Shown here piece by piece: positions 36,041 through 45,699 of a stretch of 64,000 nt of DNA. Numbering within the stretch: the first letter of the stretch is position 1; every line of letters starts with the position of its first letter. The notes under the pieces are model-generated. The model had not been told where the DNA came from. It searched no databases and was given only the letters and a program-made list of their open reading frames with translations. Made by a program: the position numbers and the translations under genes. Source of the stretch: Acholoe squamosa (Eukaryota; Annelida; Polychaeta; Phyllodocida; Polynoidae); the NCBI GenBank assembly GCA_949317995.1, contig OX439046.1, positions 37,608,002-37,672,001 on the forward strand, in the 5' to 3' direction.

Positions 36041-37750
36041 TTACAGTGGAATCATGTATATATGCAAAGCCATGTAATTATTTGAGGAATTTTAGGACTC
36101 TTGTGGACATGATAAAAATGTACTGAGCACTTAGGATTCTGCAGATGGCATGAAAAACTCATGAAAAGCTTTGCACAAACTCCCCCACCCATGATAGATA
36201 CCTGTGTGTTACCAAAGCCATACCTATAACATAAGGATAAGCACTGTACATGGTAGTTGTTTATTGCTAAGAGGGTACCCAAGAGCTCAAACATTCTGAC
36301 TTGGTCCTTGGCCTCCCTCTAGTGAAAGAGGTAATTGAGGTGCAAAGTTGGTCAGCTAAATTTAGTACATTGGGTGCCGGCAAATAACCTCTGGTATAGA
36401 CTTACAGGACAAGCCAATATGTGAAATTGGGAGGTTGCAGCAATTTGGCTGTGGCTATTAGATCTATCTGTAAAGGAGTAGAAAAAGCAATCATAACAAA
36501 GAGATACATATTGCAATGAGTGTATCAGGATTGTGCACAAGTTTGCCTGTGATAAGGATAGTGGTTTTGCTTAATTCTGCTCATTGATAAGGGTGCAACT
36601 TTCGGGACAGTGTTTTGGAAAACTATATAAAAGAGAAAGGGAGTCACCCCTAGTACATCATGACACCCCTTCAAAGCTGTGACTAGATAGTTGGCCTTTT
36701 TCACCCTCCTTGATAAATATGGCAGGTTCTGCATCCAACTTCCTCAAATGTGGCAACCCCTAAATGAGATAGGGCCCTGTTCAGTGCCTATATATGCAAC
36801 CAGCAGTTTTGAAACTCCATCATTGTTTACCTGACAAATCCTGTAAAGTTTACAAACTGTGCTAGTCCTAGCTGATGTAGATATGCAATGTTGGTAAATG
36901 TAACTTACAGTCACAATATGAGATATATGTCAAGCAAATGGAAACACACCCCCACCAGCCCCTACATAATGACCACTCCCAGCACCAATACTACCAGTCT
37001 GGACAGCACTGCCCATACCTAACACAGTCTCCTGCATATACCAGAATGCTACACCAACCACTACAGTGTAAGTATATATCTGCTCTTTTTCACCATTCCC
37101 TTATCATTGTATGTTAAGTTCAGCATTTTAACTCTTCCTTTACCAACTATGCATTAATGCGTAGTTTTGGCCGATTTTTGGCCAATTTTTGGCCCATATT
37201 AAGTACACTGTAACTTCCACAAAATGCATTTAAACTCTTTGAATTCTTTGTTAGACCTAGCTTGAGTTAGGTTCTCCACAGAGTCCAAAGGGTTAGTCTC
37301 CATCTCTTATACTTTTAGCATGTCAGTTTTACAAACAGTCGTGGCGACTGTGAACCATACACTAGTCTACTCATCTCACGAGTAGTACTCACTAGTCGCC
37401 GCGCTAAAAATAGCCCTCCCACTGTAGTTGCATACTTCTACCAGGGTGAGCCCATGTCATGTTGTGTGTCCAGTTTAGGTGAGCTTTGTAGGTGTATTAA
37501 CCCTTGTGCAACCACTATCTGTATCAATGGCTGCTAATTGTAGTATTGCAGATAATGTTAAACCATCCAACCACTATATATACTTTGTAAAAAAAGTATC
37601 TTTATCAAAAAGGAATACAAATTTGGTCAAACTGGTCACTCTTGGTCAAAATAGGTCAAATTTAGCCAGGATGGGTCAAATGGCCAGAGATAGGGCAAAA
37701 TGAGCTTGGTAGACCCAATATGGATGAATTGGGTCAAAAGCGGTATAATT
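36041..37750. other. No gene recognised; GGTCAAA-type word repeats at the end
   Basis: Mostly unique sequence. At 37620-37745 the words TTGGTCAAA, GGGTCAAATGG and AATTGGGTCAAA recur many times, as they do right of the YR retrotransposon at 44060-44340. The two blocks therefore look like one simple-repeat region split by LINE and Ngaro insertions. Confidence 0.45.
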
Positions 37751-37754
37751 AACC

Positions 37755-38490
37755 CAAGACTTATAAATTGTGCTTATTAAGAAGATATCTTGATGTCAAA
37801 CTAGCAGTACAAATATACAAATCTACGATTCTACCCTATATGGAATATGCCGACATCTGTTTCATGACAACATATAATAAATACTTGGATCCGCTACAAT
37901 ACCCCCAAAACAGGTGCTTGAAAATATGTTTAAAAGTTCCTCATTTAATTTGTTCATAATGTTATCGGTGTAAACTTATTGGAAGATAGAAGATATGCTC
38001 ACTTAATAAATTATATGTACAATAGATCCATATGTGACATGTATAGAGACAAAAGAAATATTACTACTCGATTACATGATGCCCCCATTGTCAAAACTAT
38101 TACCCCAAACTGTTTATCTTATGCTAGGAGTATTGAATTCCATGGTGCTATTACTTGGAAGTCCTTATCTGGGGATAGAAGAAACACCCTTGATATTAAC
38201 AAATTTAAAAATGATACAATTATTTTCATGGAAATGCTATTACCCTATGATGAGGACTGACAAATCACTGTTAGCAAATGTGTGTACGATGAACTATTTG
38301 TATTGGCAAAGCTCACTGTCACCCTCTCACTCTACTCAGATCCACCCCCCAGGTTTTTTTTTCTCCAAATCGTATATATATTCCTAATGTGTCATAAGTT
38401 TCAACTAACTCTATAAGTCAGGTGGGACCAGAAGTACCAACCCGTACACTCTTGTGGGGATGAGGTCCTCTGCCTTCTTCTTTGTCTTAA
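37755..38490 (+). pseudogene. LINE fragment: ORF2 C-terminus and 3' UTR
   Basis: Frames at 37768 and 37979 encode LAVQIYKSTILPYMEYADIC, QNRCLKICLKV, and then EDRRYAHLINYMYNRS, IEFHGAITWKSLS, typical of the region after the palm of CR1/Jockey-like reverse transcriptases. A frameshift lies near 37955. The stop is at 38258-38260 and a 3' UTR follows, with GGTGGGACCAGAAGTACCAA and GGGGATGAGGTCC, shared with 20985-21060 and 45720-45775. The 5' part of the element is missing. Confidence 0.8.
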
Positions 38491-38694
38491 AATAACCCTT
38501 TGTTATAATATTACTATCGCTTTTTGTTAAACAAAATTGTAAATTATCAAACCGTACCTTTTTATTAAAATTGGTTTAATTTGCGATTATGAATAATATT
38601 GATTCTAACTTTCATGAATGTAACTTTTCAAATATTAAGACAAATAAAAGAAAATTCAAACAAAAAAAAAAGGATGGCCCAAATTGAGTGGTAT

Positions 38695-38903
38695 TGGGTG
38701 AGACCAATCCTGATTGGTCTATGTATTGATACGGTCAGTACCACTACTTCTCACCCACCTGCTACTCCTACACACACACACACACACACTGCTACTGCTC
38801 CCTGAACATACCTGTGGGCAGTGACCCACTACTCCACCCTGCCAGCCTAAGGGCACACACACATGGGACTCTTCCACTGCTTCAATTTTTTGTTTTTTTT
38901 ATG
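38695..38903 (+). repeat. Split direct repeat A1
   Basis: About 209 bases identical in layout to A2 at 43724-43938, including a (CA)n run and a terminal T run. It starts TGGGTGAG, continues with a 9-2-9 hairpin AGACCAATC/CT/GATTGGTCT (38701-38720), and CTCACCCA at 38750-38757 complements the first eight bases. Confidence 0.9.
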
Positions 38904-39330
38904 CATCATGGTGGTTTGTTTGGTATGCCAGCAGTCATACCATGGCAACAAAAAGCACTGCCCCAACTGTGGGGTTCTAAACCACAAACTCACGGAGGAG
39001 ACCAGGAGTAATGCAGTTTTTCATGAGGAAGAAGGGGGAGACCAAGGAGCTTCCAATATGGCCACCCCCTTGGGAGAGAGAAGGCAGAGTAATACACAAC
39101 CCCCAAAGTCACCAGAAGCTATTCTCCAGGAGAAGATTGCTATAGCAGAAGAAAAGGCAGGACTACTCAGAAAAAAAGGTGACCTCTTAGCATTAGAAGA
39201 AAGGCTAGCCTTAATTGACTTAGAGAATGCAGAACTGGAGGAAGACTACAAAAAAATCTCTCAAAGACATACAGCAGAAGCAGCAGAGTGCTGCACACAA
39301 GAGGAGGGGTGCATTCGTAAATTTTCATGA
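38863..39330 (+). CDS. Ngaro ORF1a: gag N-terminal part, zinc-knuckle and coiled coil
   Basis: 155 codons beginning inside A1. The first about 30 residues are hydrophobic and the real start may be the ATG at 39058 (MATPLGERRQSN). A CPNCG motif near residue 33 hints at a zinc ribbon. After a polar linker comes a strong coiled coil (KIAIAEEKAGLLRKKGDL, LEERLALIDLENAELEEDYK). The frame stops at 39328-39330 and overlaps the next ORF, which is in +1 relative to it; an A7 run at 39250-39256 lies in the overlap. It may be the true gag N-terminus joined by frameshifting, or separated by an indel. Confidence 0.55.
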   Translation: MGLFHCFNFLFFLCIMVVCLVCQQSYHGNKKHCPNCGVLNHKLTEETRSNAVFHEEEGGDQGASNMATPLGERRQSNTQPPKSPEAILQEKIAIAEEKAGLLRKKGDLLALEERLALIDLENAELEEDYKKISQRHTAEAAECCTQEEGCIRKFS

Positions 39331-40843
39331 TTTGACTGCACCTAATAGCAGCTATTACCAGGGAGAAGCGTTTACGAACGCATCCAGGAGCAGCAGCAGA
39401 TACGCCGACGACCGAGCGGAGTACACAACATTTACGAACGCAGCCAGCAGCGCCAAAGCCGAAGACGCCCGGACCTTGCCGAGCGCCTCCGAAGGCATAT
39501 CCGACCCGAACACGGCCGGACACATACGGAGATACCCGAACGCCGCCGAAAACGGGCTCGGAGAGAGTCGGGGACGGTCGGCAGCTGCACGGAGAATACC
39601 GAACGCCACTTCGGGTTTCTTCGGCGACGTAAACTCCTACAGCGGATTGAAAAAGAACGGTCAAGGCTTGGATTACGATATGTACCAGAGAGCAAACGCA
39701 AGCGGCATATTAACCAACGAGGAGACACCGAGCGCTGCCGACAGCCTAGGTCGGAAACTTTCGGATTACGTCGGCTCGGGAAAGTTCGGCAATGTTCGTG
39801 AACGCTCGGGAGTGCAAGATGGCGTTCCTTCCGCTTTCGCCGAGGGAGACAATTTACAGCAGGAGTTTATGCATTTTTTGGCTGGAAAACAGCAAAAATT
39901 GCTCAATCAGGCCAAGCAGAACCCAGTAGGCAGTGCTCCAGTCCCAACCACAGCAGCACAGGAGGTACCACAGCTGTATTACTTGGATGGGACACCCTAC
40001 ACTGGGTCTTTGCCTGACACACAACATCAACAACACAGGATCACACCACCCAAGCTTCCCCCCTCTGCTACCATCCAGGCTGGATTATCAACTGCAGGCC
40101 TGACAGCTGAGAATATGGGCGTGGAGGGGGACCTTGCCGGCTACCTGGATGCAAAGGACCAAGGTGACTTGTTATCCACTTTATTTAAGATAGGTGAAGC
40201 TTCTAAGAAAAAGAGGTCACAACACTGGTTAAGGCCAGATTACCACATTCCCACTGACAAAGTCTACTCTGATATGACATACAGAGAGCTAATATATGGT
40301 ATGACATGTGTCCAGGAGAAGTTAGCTATTGCTAATTTACCACAGTGGTCTGCAAAAAGTTATGGTGACCATATGAGATTCGTAGCTAGGAAGGGCCTCA
40401 ATGCCACTTATACCTCGAGTGCACTAGCTAAATATGAGCATGATCTCACTACTAGAGTGATTTCAGGGGAGTTACCCGGATTTCAGACAGCTGAGCACGC
40501 ATCAGTCTCTGATAATTTGGGCTCCGATAACCTACAGGTGGTACAGGATTTGAAGGCTGAATTAGCCAGATTAAAAGCAGGTAACAAACAAGGCACTAAA
40601 GGTAAAGGCCCCTCTACTCAAAACAGAATCCATTGCCCTACGGATGTTTGTGCTTTGTTCAATTTCACTAGATGTTGGTATAACCCATGTAACAGGCAAC
40701 ACGTATGCGCGGTGTGCAAGGGCCCCCACCCAGCAAAAGGGGGGTGCAAAAATCAACCAACAACCACAAGCAGTGGAGCAAACAATAATGCGGGAGGGGG
40801 GTCAGCCTTTTTCGCACCACCGATCCACTCCCGCGTATCTTGA
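39227..40843 (+). CDS. Ngaro gag-like protein with C-terminal Cys/His finger
   Basis: 538 codons. The N-terminal 200 residues are GC-rich, low in hydrophobics and full of repeated (F/P)TNA, PNA and NTA words. The middle contains a helical domain (DLLSTLFKIGEASKKKRSQH, WLRPDYHIPTDKVYSDMTYR). The C-terminus has C-x5-C-x5-C-x4-C-x4-H-x1-C-x2-C-x4-H-x4-C spacing (TDVCALFNFTRCWYNPCNRQ, HVCAVCKGPHPAKGGCK), as in gag-like proteins of DIRS-order elements, probably RNA binding. Ends at TGA 40841-40843. The reverse-transcriptase frame continues in the same phase directly after this stop. Confidence 0.85.
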   Translation: MQNWRKTTKKSLKDIQQKQQSAAHKRRGAFVNFHDLTAPNSSYYQGEAFTNASRSSSRYADDRAEYTTFTNAASSAKAEDARTLPSASEGISDPNTAGHIRRYPNAAENGLGESRGRSAAARRIPNATSGFFGDVNSYSGLKKNGQGLDYDMYQRANASGILTNEETPSAADSLGRKLSDYVGSGKFGNVRERSGVQDGVPSAFAEGDNLQQEFMHFLAGKQQKLLNQAKQNPVGSAPVPTTAAQEVPQLYYLDGTPYTGSLPDTQHQQHRITPPKLPPSATIQAGLSTAGLTAENMGVEGDLAGYLDAKDQGDLLSTLFKIGEASKKKRSQHWLRPDYHIPTDKVYSDMTYRELIYGMTCVQEKLAIANLPQWSAKSYGDHMRFVARKGLNATYTSSALAKYEHDLTTRVISGELPGFQTAEHASVSDNLGSDNLQVVQDLKAELARLKAGNKQGTKGKGPSTQNRIHCPTDVCALFNFTRCWYNPCNRQHVCAVCKGPHPAKGGCKNQPTTTSSGANNNAGGGSAFFAPPIHSRVS

Positions 40844-42628
40844 TGTACAAATAATATTGACGGTGCCCATGATATTCCGGATTCCTACGGTCCCGTGGTC
40901 AATGTAACAACCGACAATTTACCAGACATTTATTGTGATAGAGACTCGCTTGTGTGTACTTCGGACATATCAGAATTATTGTCAATTTATGTAAGCTATG
41001 CTCCATTGTGGGATATTAACTCCACCCATATCCTAAAAGGGGTCAGATCTCAAATGAAACCCGCAGGCTGGTTATCAATGCTTAGTGGAGGCCCTAATTC
41101 AGTTTATGGTACAAATGGTTGGGATTATGACGCCGCATTCCTAATGGACGGCATAATGCACGGGTTTAAAGTAGTGGACCTAAACACACATATTAGTGAG
41201 TATAGCACTAAGAACTATGTACCCCAAGAAGCAAGGAACTTCATTGATAACCTGCTAAAGACAGAAGTAGACCAAGGCAAATTGTCTATAGTCACAGCAG
41301 CGCCTACTTGCATCCACGCCTTAGGTGCGGTTGAGAAAAGAGATGGCGGTTATAGACCGGTAACGGACGCCAGTAGACCAGAAGGTCTATCTATTAATTC
41401 ACATATGAACGAGACATTCCACCACTTTAGTTACACTAGCATCGATGATGTGACCAAGGTGCTCCGACCCGGTATGTTCATGGCAGTCACAGACATTTCC
41501 GCAGCATACCGCTCTATTATGATTAGGCCAAGCGATAGGCAATTCCAGGGCCTACAGTGGACATTCGACTCACAGAAAGTGTATTTAGTGGACAACTTCG
41601 TGTCATTCGGCACTAGAATGGCTGCATTCCTCTTTAATAGGATTACTGACAGCATAGCTCGTTATATGAGAGCTAACGGTTATTATTGCTTTAATTATCT
41701 CGATGACTTACTTACTATGGGTAACTCATATGCGGAGTGCCAAAAAGCACAGTTGTTTCTACATAGCACACTCCACTCGTTGGGCTTTTTCTTATCCTAT
41801 AAGAAGGTCCTTTCACCTGCACAAGTTCAAATTTATCTAGGGATAGAAATTGACTCACTAGAAATGTGCCTCAGACTACCGGAGAGCAAGATCAATAAAT
41901 TGCACAGTGAGCTACGTTTCTTTGTAGGTCGCCGAAGGGCAACCAAGAAACAGCTGCGCCGTTTATGCGGGATCTTAGCACACTGCTCTACTTTAGTCAG
42001 GGGGGGCAGGACATTCTCTCACAGAGTCATAGGCATGTTATCTGCGTTCACGAGCTCTAAAAGGTACATAACCCTCTCTACCGGGTTCTTCAAGGACCTA
42101 GACTGGTGGCTAAGATTCGCAAAGTGGTTTAACGGCGAAGCAAAAATTGTCAGCACTCTACCGTCCACAAAAAGTGACTTATACATGGACGCATCAGACA
42201 GGGGTTACGGTGTCAGGTACGGCAAGGACTGGATATGTGCAGGTTGGGGATGCAGGATCAGTATGAACATAGACAGTCATGGACACTGCCTCCCGCCACC
42301 TAGTCAATTCGTGCCTGAAAACATAAACATCAGGGAGCTATACCCCATCTTAATGGCGATTAATAGGTGGGGACCTTTGTGGCGCAATAGAAAAATTGTC
42401 TGTTACACGGATAACACCCATGTAGTAAGCGCACTGAATAAGGGCAAAAGTACAAATACAAGAGCGATGGACTTCCTGAGAGAACTGTTTTGGCTTACAG
42501 CTCTTTATAACTGCCATATTGTAGCATTACATATCCCAGGACGACTTAATGTCCTTGCAGATGCTTTGTCAAGAGTGTTATATTACCCGCATAACCTTCC
42601 TATGTATCTATGTTGTAGCGGCGGCTAA
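40844..42628 (+). CDS. Ngaro reverse transcriptase / RNase H
   Basis: Open in the gag frame from the codon after TGA 40841-40843. There is no early ATG (the first usable-looking codon at 40895 is GTG), so expression by UGA readthrough, or as part of a gag-pol product, is inferred. RT motifs: VEKRDGGYRPVTDASRPEG, FMAVTDISAAYRSIMI (first Asp), FQGLQWTF, and YLDDLLTMG at about 41696-41722 (catalytic YxDD). RNase H follows: LYMDASDRGYG, NIRELYPILMAINRWG, VCYTDNTHVVSALNKGKS and LHIPGRLNVLADALSR. Active-site carboxylates D, E, D, D are all visible. The end overlaps the recombinase ORF by 80 bases in another frame. Confidence 0.9.
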   Translation, partial: CTNNIDGAHDIPDSYGPVVNVTTDNLPDIYCDRDSLVCTSDISELLSIYVSYAPLWDINSTHILKGVRSQMKPAGWLSMLSGGPNSVYGTNGWDYDAAFLMDGIMHGFKVVDLNTHISEYSTKNYVPQEARNFIDNLLKTEVDQGKLSIVTAAPTCIHALGAVEKRDGGYRPVTDASRPEGLSINSHMNETFHHFSYTSIDDVTKVLRPGMFMAVTDISAAYRSIMIRPSDRQFQGLQWTFDSQKVYLVDNFVSFGTRMAAFLFNRITDSIARYMRANGYYCFNYLDDLLTMGNSYAECQKAQLFLHSTLHSLGFFLSYKKVLSPAQVQIYLGIEIDSLEMCLRLPESKINKLHSELRFFVGRRRATKKQLRRLCGILAHCSTLVRGGRTFSHRVIGMLSAFTSSKRYITLSTGFFKDLDWWLRFAKWFNGEAKIVSTLPSTKSDLYMDASDRGYGVRYGKDWICAGWGCRISMNIDSHGHCLPPPSQFVPENINIRELYPILMAINRWGPLWRNRKIVCYTDNTHVVSALNKGKSTNTRAMDFLRELFWLTALYNCHIVALHIPGRLNVLADALSRVLYYPHNLPMYLCCSGG

Positions 42629-43607
42629 GCTATGCGAAGATTTGGACATGAAAGCGGCAATAGCGAGAGCGCATGCTTGGAGCGTTTCCACCTGGAAAAC
42701 TAAATGCAGCCAATGGAAAAGATTTATTGTGTTCTGTACCATCTCTGCCTCTACAGTCGTACCCACTTCGGTTCAGACCATGTGTCGATATTCAGTGTAC
42801 CTGTCTTCGGACTTGAAGTATAGCACTATAGACAATTACGTGAGTGCAGTGATAAGTTTAAATGCACATTATGGCTACGACGTAGCTTGGATAAGGACAA
42901 ATTTTATGTTTAAGTGTACTATGTCAGGTCTGCGCAGGATCCTCGGTGACCCTATACCCACTAGAGTCACACTGTCAGTTTCGCAACTCTTGGACATGTC
43001 TACAAAGGTGAACCTAGCAGTACCTGACCATTTAGCTATGTGGGCATGCATCGTTACTAGCTTCAGGACCCTTCTCAGGAAGAGCAACCTAGTAGTAGAC
43101 AACGCAGCAAAAGCATCACCACACTTTCTAAGAAGAAAGTCTGTATCATTCACTAGCTGGGGTATGATTGTCACGGTTTCAAGCTCAAAAACAATCCAAT
43201 TTGGACAGAGAGTCCACCACATCCCGGTCGTAGGAGTCCCTAACTCACCACTTTGTGCAGTATCTTTACTCAAGAGACACTTTGACAGTACCCCCACGAC
43301 AGACCCTGAAGCACCCGCCTTCCTAGTGCGCAAAGGGAATTCGCTGGTCCCATTACAATACTCAGCACTACTTAAGTTCCTGAAACACCTACTAAGTACT
43401 ATTGGGATAGATACAAACAGGGCCGGAATACATTCTCTGAGACGTTCAGGCGCTGCCTTTATGCACCTGTGCGGTATCCCACTAGAGGACATCAGATACA
43501 CCGGTGACTGGACAAGCTTGTCTGCTCTTTTGTACTTAGCCAAACCACTTGGTACCAGGATAGATATAGACAATATAGTCGCCACGGCACTGAAAGCTAC
43601 TTTTTAG
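42549..43607 (+). CDS. Ngaro tyrosine recombinase (YR integrase)
   Basis: 352 codons, overlapping the end of the RT/RNase H ORF; translation may begin at a later ATG such as 42648 (MKAAIARAHAW). The N-terminal half is a SAM-like core-binding domain. Catalytic residues are visible in order: Arg near 177 (FRTLLRKSNLV), a basic residue in the strand around KTIQFG, HSLRRSG at 295-301 (H295, R298), GDW with W321 in the position of the second His, and Tyr329 (ALLYLAK). These fit the R-H-R-(H/W)-Y pattern. It would recombine the circular cDNA into the genome at a short core. No interruption; probably active. Confidence 0.9.
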   Translation: MSLQMLCQECYITRITFLCIYVVAAAKLCEDLDMKAAIARAHAWSVSTWKTKCSQWKRFIVFCTISASTVVPTSVQTMCRYSVYLSSDLKYSTIDNYVSAVISLNAHYGYDVAWIRTNFMFKCTMSGLRRILGDPIPTRVTLSVSQLLDMSTKVNLAVPDHLAMWACIVTSFRTLLRKSNLVVDNAAKASPHFLRRKSVSFTSWGMIVTVSSSKTIQFGQRVHHIPVVGVPNSPLCAVSLLKRHFDSTPTTDPEAPAFLVRKGNSLVPLQYSALLKFLKHLLSTIGIDTNRAGIHSLRRSGAAFMHLCGIPLEDIRYTGDWTSLSALLYLAKPLGTRIDIDNIVATALKATF

Positions 43608-43654
43608 ACATACTAATGTGTAGAGTATCAGGACTATATCATTGTTCTGGTGTT

Positions 43655-43723
43655 GCCGGGTCATTTGGACTCAGTTTAGCCCAGACCGCAGCTACTCGTC
43701 CTTCATTACTGTTCCAGAATCAA
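43655..43723 (+). repeat. Split direct repeat B1
   Basis: 69 bases beginning GCCGGGTCATTTGGACTCAG and ending CCAGAATCAA, directly abutting A2. The same 69 bases form B2 at 43982-44050. Confidence 0.9.
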
Positions 43724-43938
43724 TGGGTGAGACCAATCCTGATTGGTCTATGTATTGATACGGTCAGTACCACTACTACTCACCCACCTGCTACTCCTAC
43801 ACACACACACACACACACACTGCTACTGCTCCCTGAACATACCTGTGGGCAGTGACCCACTACTCCACCCTGCCAGCCTAAGGGCACACACACATGGGAC
43901 TCTTCCACTGCTTCAATTTTTTTTTTTTTTTTTTTATG
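43724..43938 (+). repeat. Split direct repeat A2
   Basis: Copy of A1 (38695-38903) with the same hairpin (43730-43749). Differences are mainly one base in the CACTACT(T/A)CTCACCC region and the lengths of the CA and T runs. Confidence 0.9.
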
Positions 43939-43981
43939 TAATTTCTCTGTATTAATATGTTATTACTTGTTAATAAATAGG

Positions 43982-44050
43982 GCCGGGTCATTTGGACTCA
44001 GTTTAGCCCAGACCGCAGCTACTCGTCCTTCATTACTGTTCCAGAATCAA
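43982..44050 (+). repeat. Split direct repeat B2 (right end of the Ngaro element)
   Basis: Identical to B1 over 69 bases. After it the sequence returns to GGGTAAATT/GGTC-type simple repeats like those left of the element. Confidence 0.9.
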
Positions 44051-45500
44051 TAACCAAAATGGGTAAATTAGGTCGAATCCTCTGCAAAAGGGATGAATTG
44101 GCCAAGATGGGTGAAATTGGCCAGAGAGATGTCAGGTAGGTCTAAAATGGGTAGATTGGGTCTAAACAGCTCTACTTGACCCAATGCAACCTATCGTGTC
44201 TGATATTGAACTGATTTGACCAAATTTACCCATCTTGAGTCAATCTGACTATTCAGCTCAAGGTTTTCCCATCTTGGGCCAACTTTGTCCACATGTCCTG
44301 GGATGATTTGAACTGATTGTCCCACATTAACCCTATTTAGCCAAATCTCTGGCCTTTTTTCTGCAGCCACTTAAACTACATTTAGTTTCCTTTCTCAACT
44401 TTTCATGTTGGTAAATGGAATAAGCACTTGCCTATTTTGTATTATTCATGACAGTACATTCATTCTATTCTCTTTCATATTTAATCTAATAACCGCTCAA
44501 AATGCAAATCCAAGGTTGTCCAGGTGGTGAGGAATACCCAAAGGATCACACATGAATTGACTAACACCAAAGGTGCAGTAAAATTGATTATTTGTATTTT
44601 GAATTAAGACCTTTCGGGCTACGGCTATTGAATCAAAGTCCCTAGAAATCATCCATATTTATTGGCAGATGATGGTCAGCCAGATTTTTGGGTCAGTATC
44701 TTACCCATGGCCATATGAATTGGCTGAATATATAACCACTATGTTGTCCTCAGAGTAATCAAAATGTATATACACTTTGATAAATGCAGTGCATGCTGCT
44801 GAACACCTGCCACCTTCTGATATATATATTTTTACTGCTACCACTGGCCAAACCCTGCTTGTGAAGACCAAACCACTTTTCCATACTTCTAATAGTAGCT
44901 TCTCTAGTATTGGCTTGATGAAATAAATGTATAGCAGTACCCTATGAATCACTTAGATCTCTCAGATGAATGTAGGTGAATATAATAGATGGACAGTGTT
45001 GTGCCTAGGCATCATTTAAATAGAAAAGCAGTGAGACAAATGTCAATAACTACTGACTGGAATTTGCTTATATATTGTTCTTCTTTTGTAGAGATCCTCC
45101 TGCCTGAGTGCAAGCCTGTTATAGTTGGTGATATTGAAGCTGTATTGAAAGGCTGCAATGAACATTGATCAAAAGCTCAAACAAATGGTGGCAGCACTGT
45201 TCGCCTCGTCCCAGCTCCTACCTGGGGCTGGGGAAGGCATTAGTCTGGCTCTAGCTGCCAACGGAGTCGGACCATTTTCACCTGAGCTTACACTACAGTT
45301 AAGCAGTATACTTCGAGGTAGATGTAAAACATATACCGTAATAAATACGTGCCAGTTGCACTAACCCGAGATCCCTTGTCTGGTCTTCACTTCGAACTAG
45401 TCAAGACATTGATTCGAACCATTACACTTAGCTTGCCCCTACTCCCTTCTCAAATAAGGATAAAGAAGATTGGAAAAGCTACAAGGTGGCAACAGACCTC
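44051..45500. other. Simple-repeat host sequence; one unrecognised exon-like stretch
   Basis: 44060-44340 repeats GGGTNNATTGG and TTGACCCAA-like words. At 45093-45317 a stretch preceded by CTTTTGTAG and followed by GTAGAT looks exon-like and encodes, in one frame, MVAALFASSQLLPGAGEGIS and GPFSPELTLQLSSIL, but no single frame is open from acceptor to donor. I do not recognise it. Confidence 0.35.
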
Positions 45501-45699
45501 TGATGTAGGCTTGCAATAGTTTTTTTGGGTTTGAATTCACTTTATTGTCTTATTACTTGAACAGGTACATTCGTGAAGGTAGAAGCATTATTATTCTCAA
45601 TTACAAATAACCTAAGTTGAAAGTAATGATACAGTTAGTTAATTCACATTAAATCTAACAGAAAGCGATTGCCATAGAATAATAATATAATAAGAGAAA

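Larger units (their letters stand above)
38695..44050 (+). mobile_element. Ngaro-like (DIRS-order) tyrosine-recombinase retrotransposon, apparently full length
   Basis: Layout is A1 (38695-38903), gag, RT/RNase H, YR, B1 (43655-43723), A2 (43724-43938), spacer, B2 (43982-44050). This A1-ORFs-B1-A2-B2 split-direct-repeat order is diagnostic of Ngaro/PAT-type DIRS elements, which integrate a circular intermediate with a tyrosine recombinase and make no target duplication. There is no adenine-methylase domain between RNase H and YR, which favours Ngaro over DIRS1/PAT. The A copies and the B copies are nearly identical and all catalytic motifs are present, suggesting a recent insertion. It separates a simple-repeat host region. 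Confidence 0.9.

Noticed and set aside
39167-39728. Arg/Val-rich frames antisense to gag (165, 98 and 84 codons)
   Set aside because: Open only because the gag N-terminal DNA is GC- and CpG-rich; no motif, opposite to an established ORF.
40895-40897. GTG start codon for the Ngaro RT
   Set aside because: A bacterial-type start is unlikely here; the frame is open back to the gag stop, so readthrough or fusion is more plausible.
42875-43585. 236-codon frame antisense to the tyrosine recombinase
   Set aside because: Mirror of a real catalytic domain; no independent evidence.
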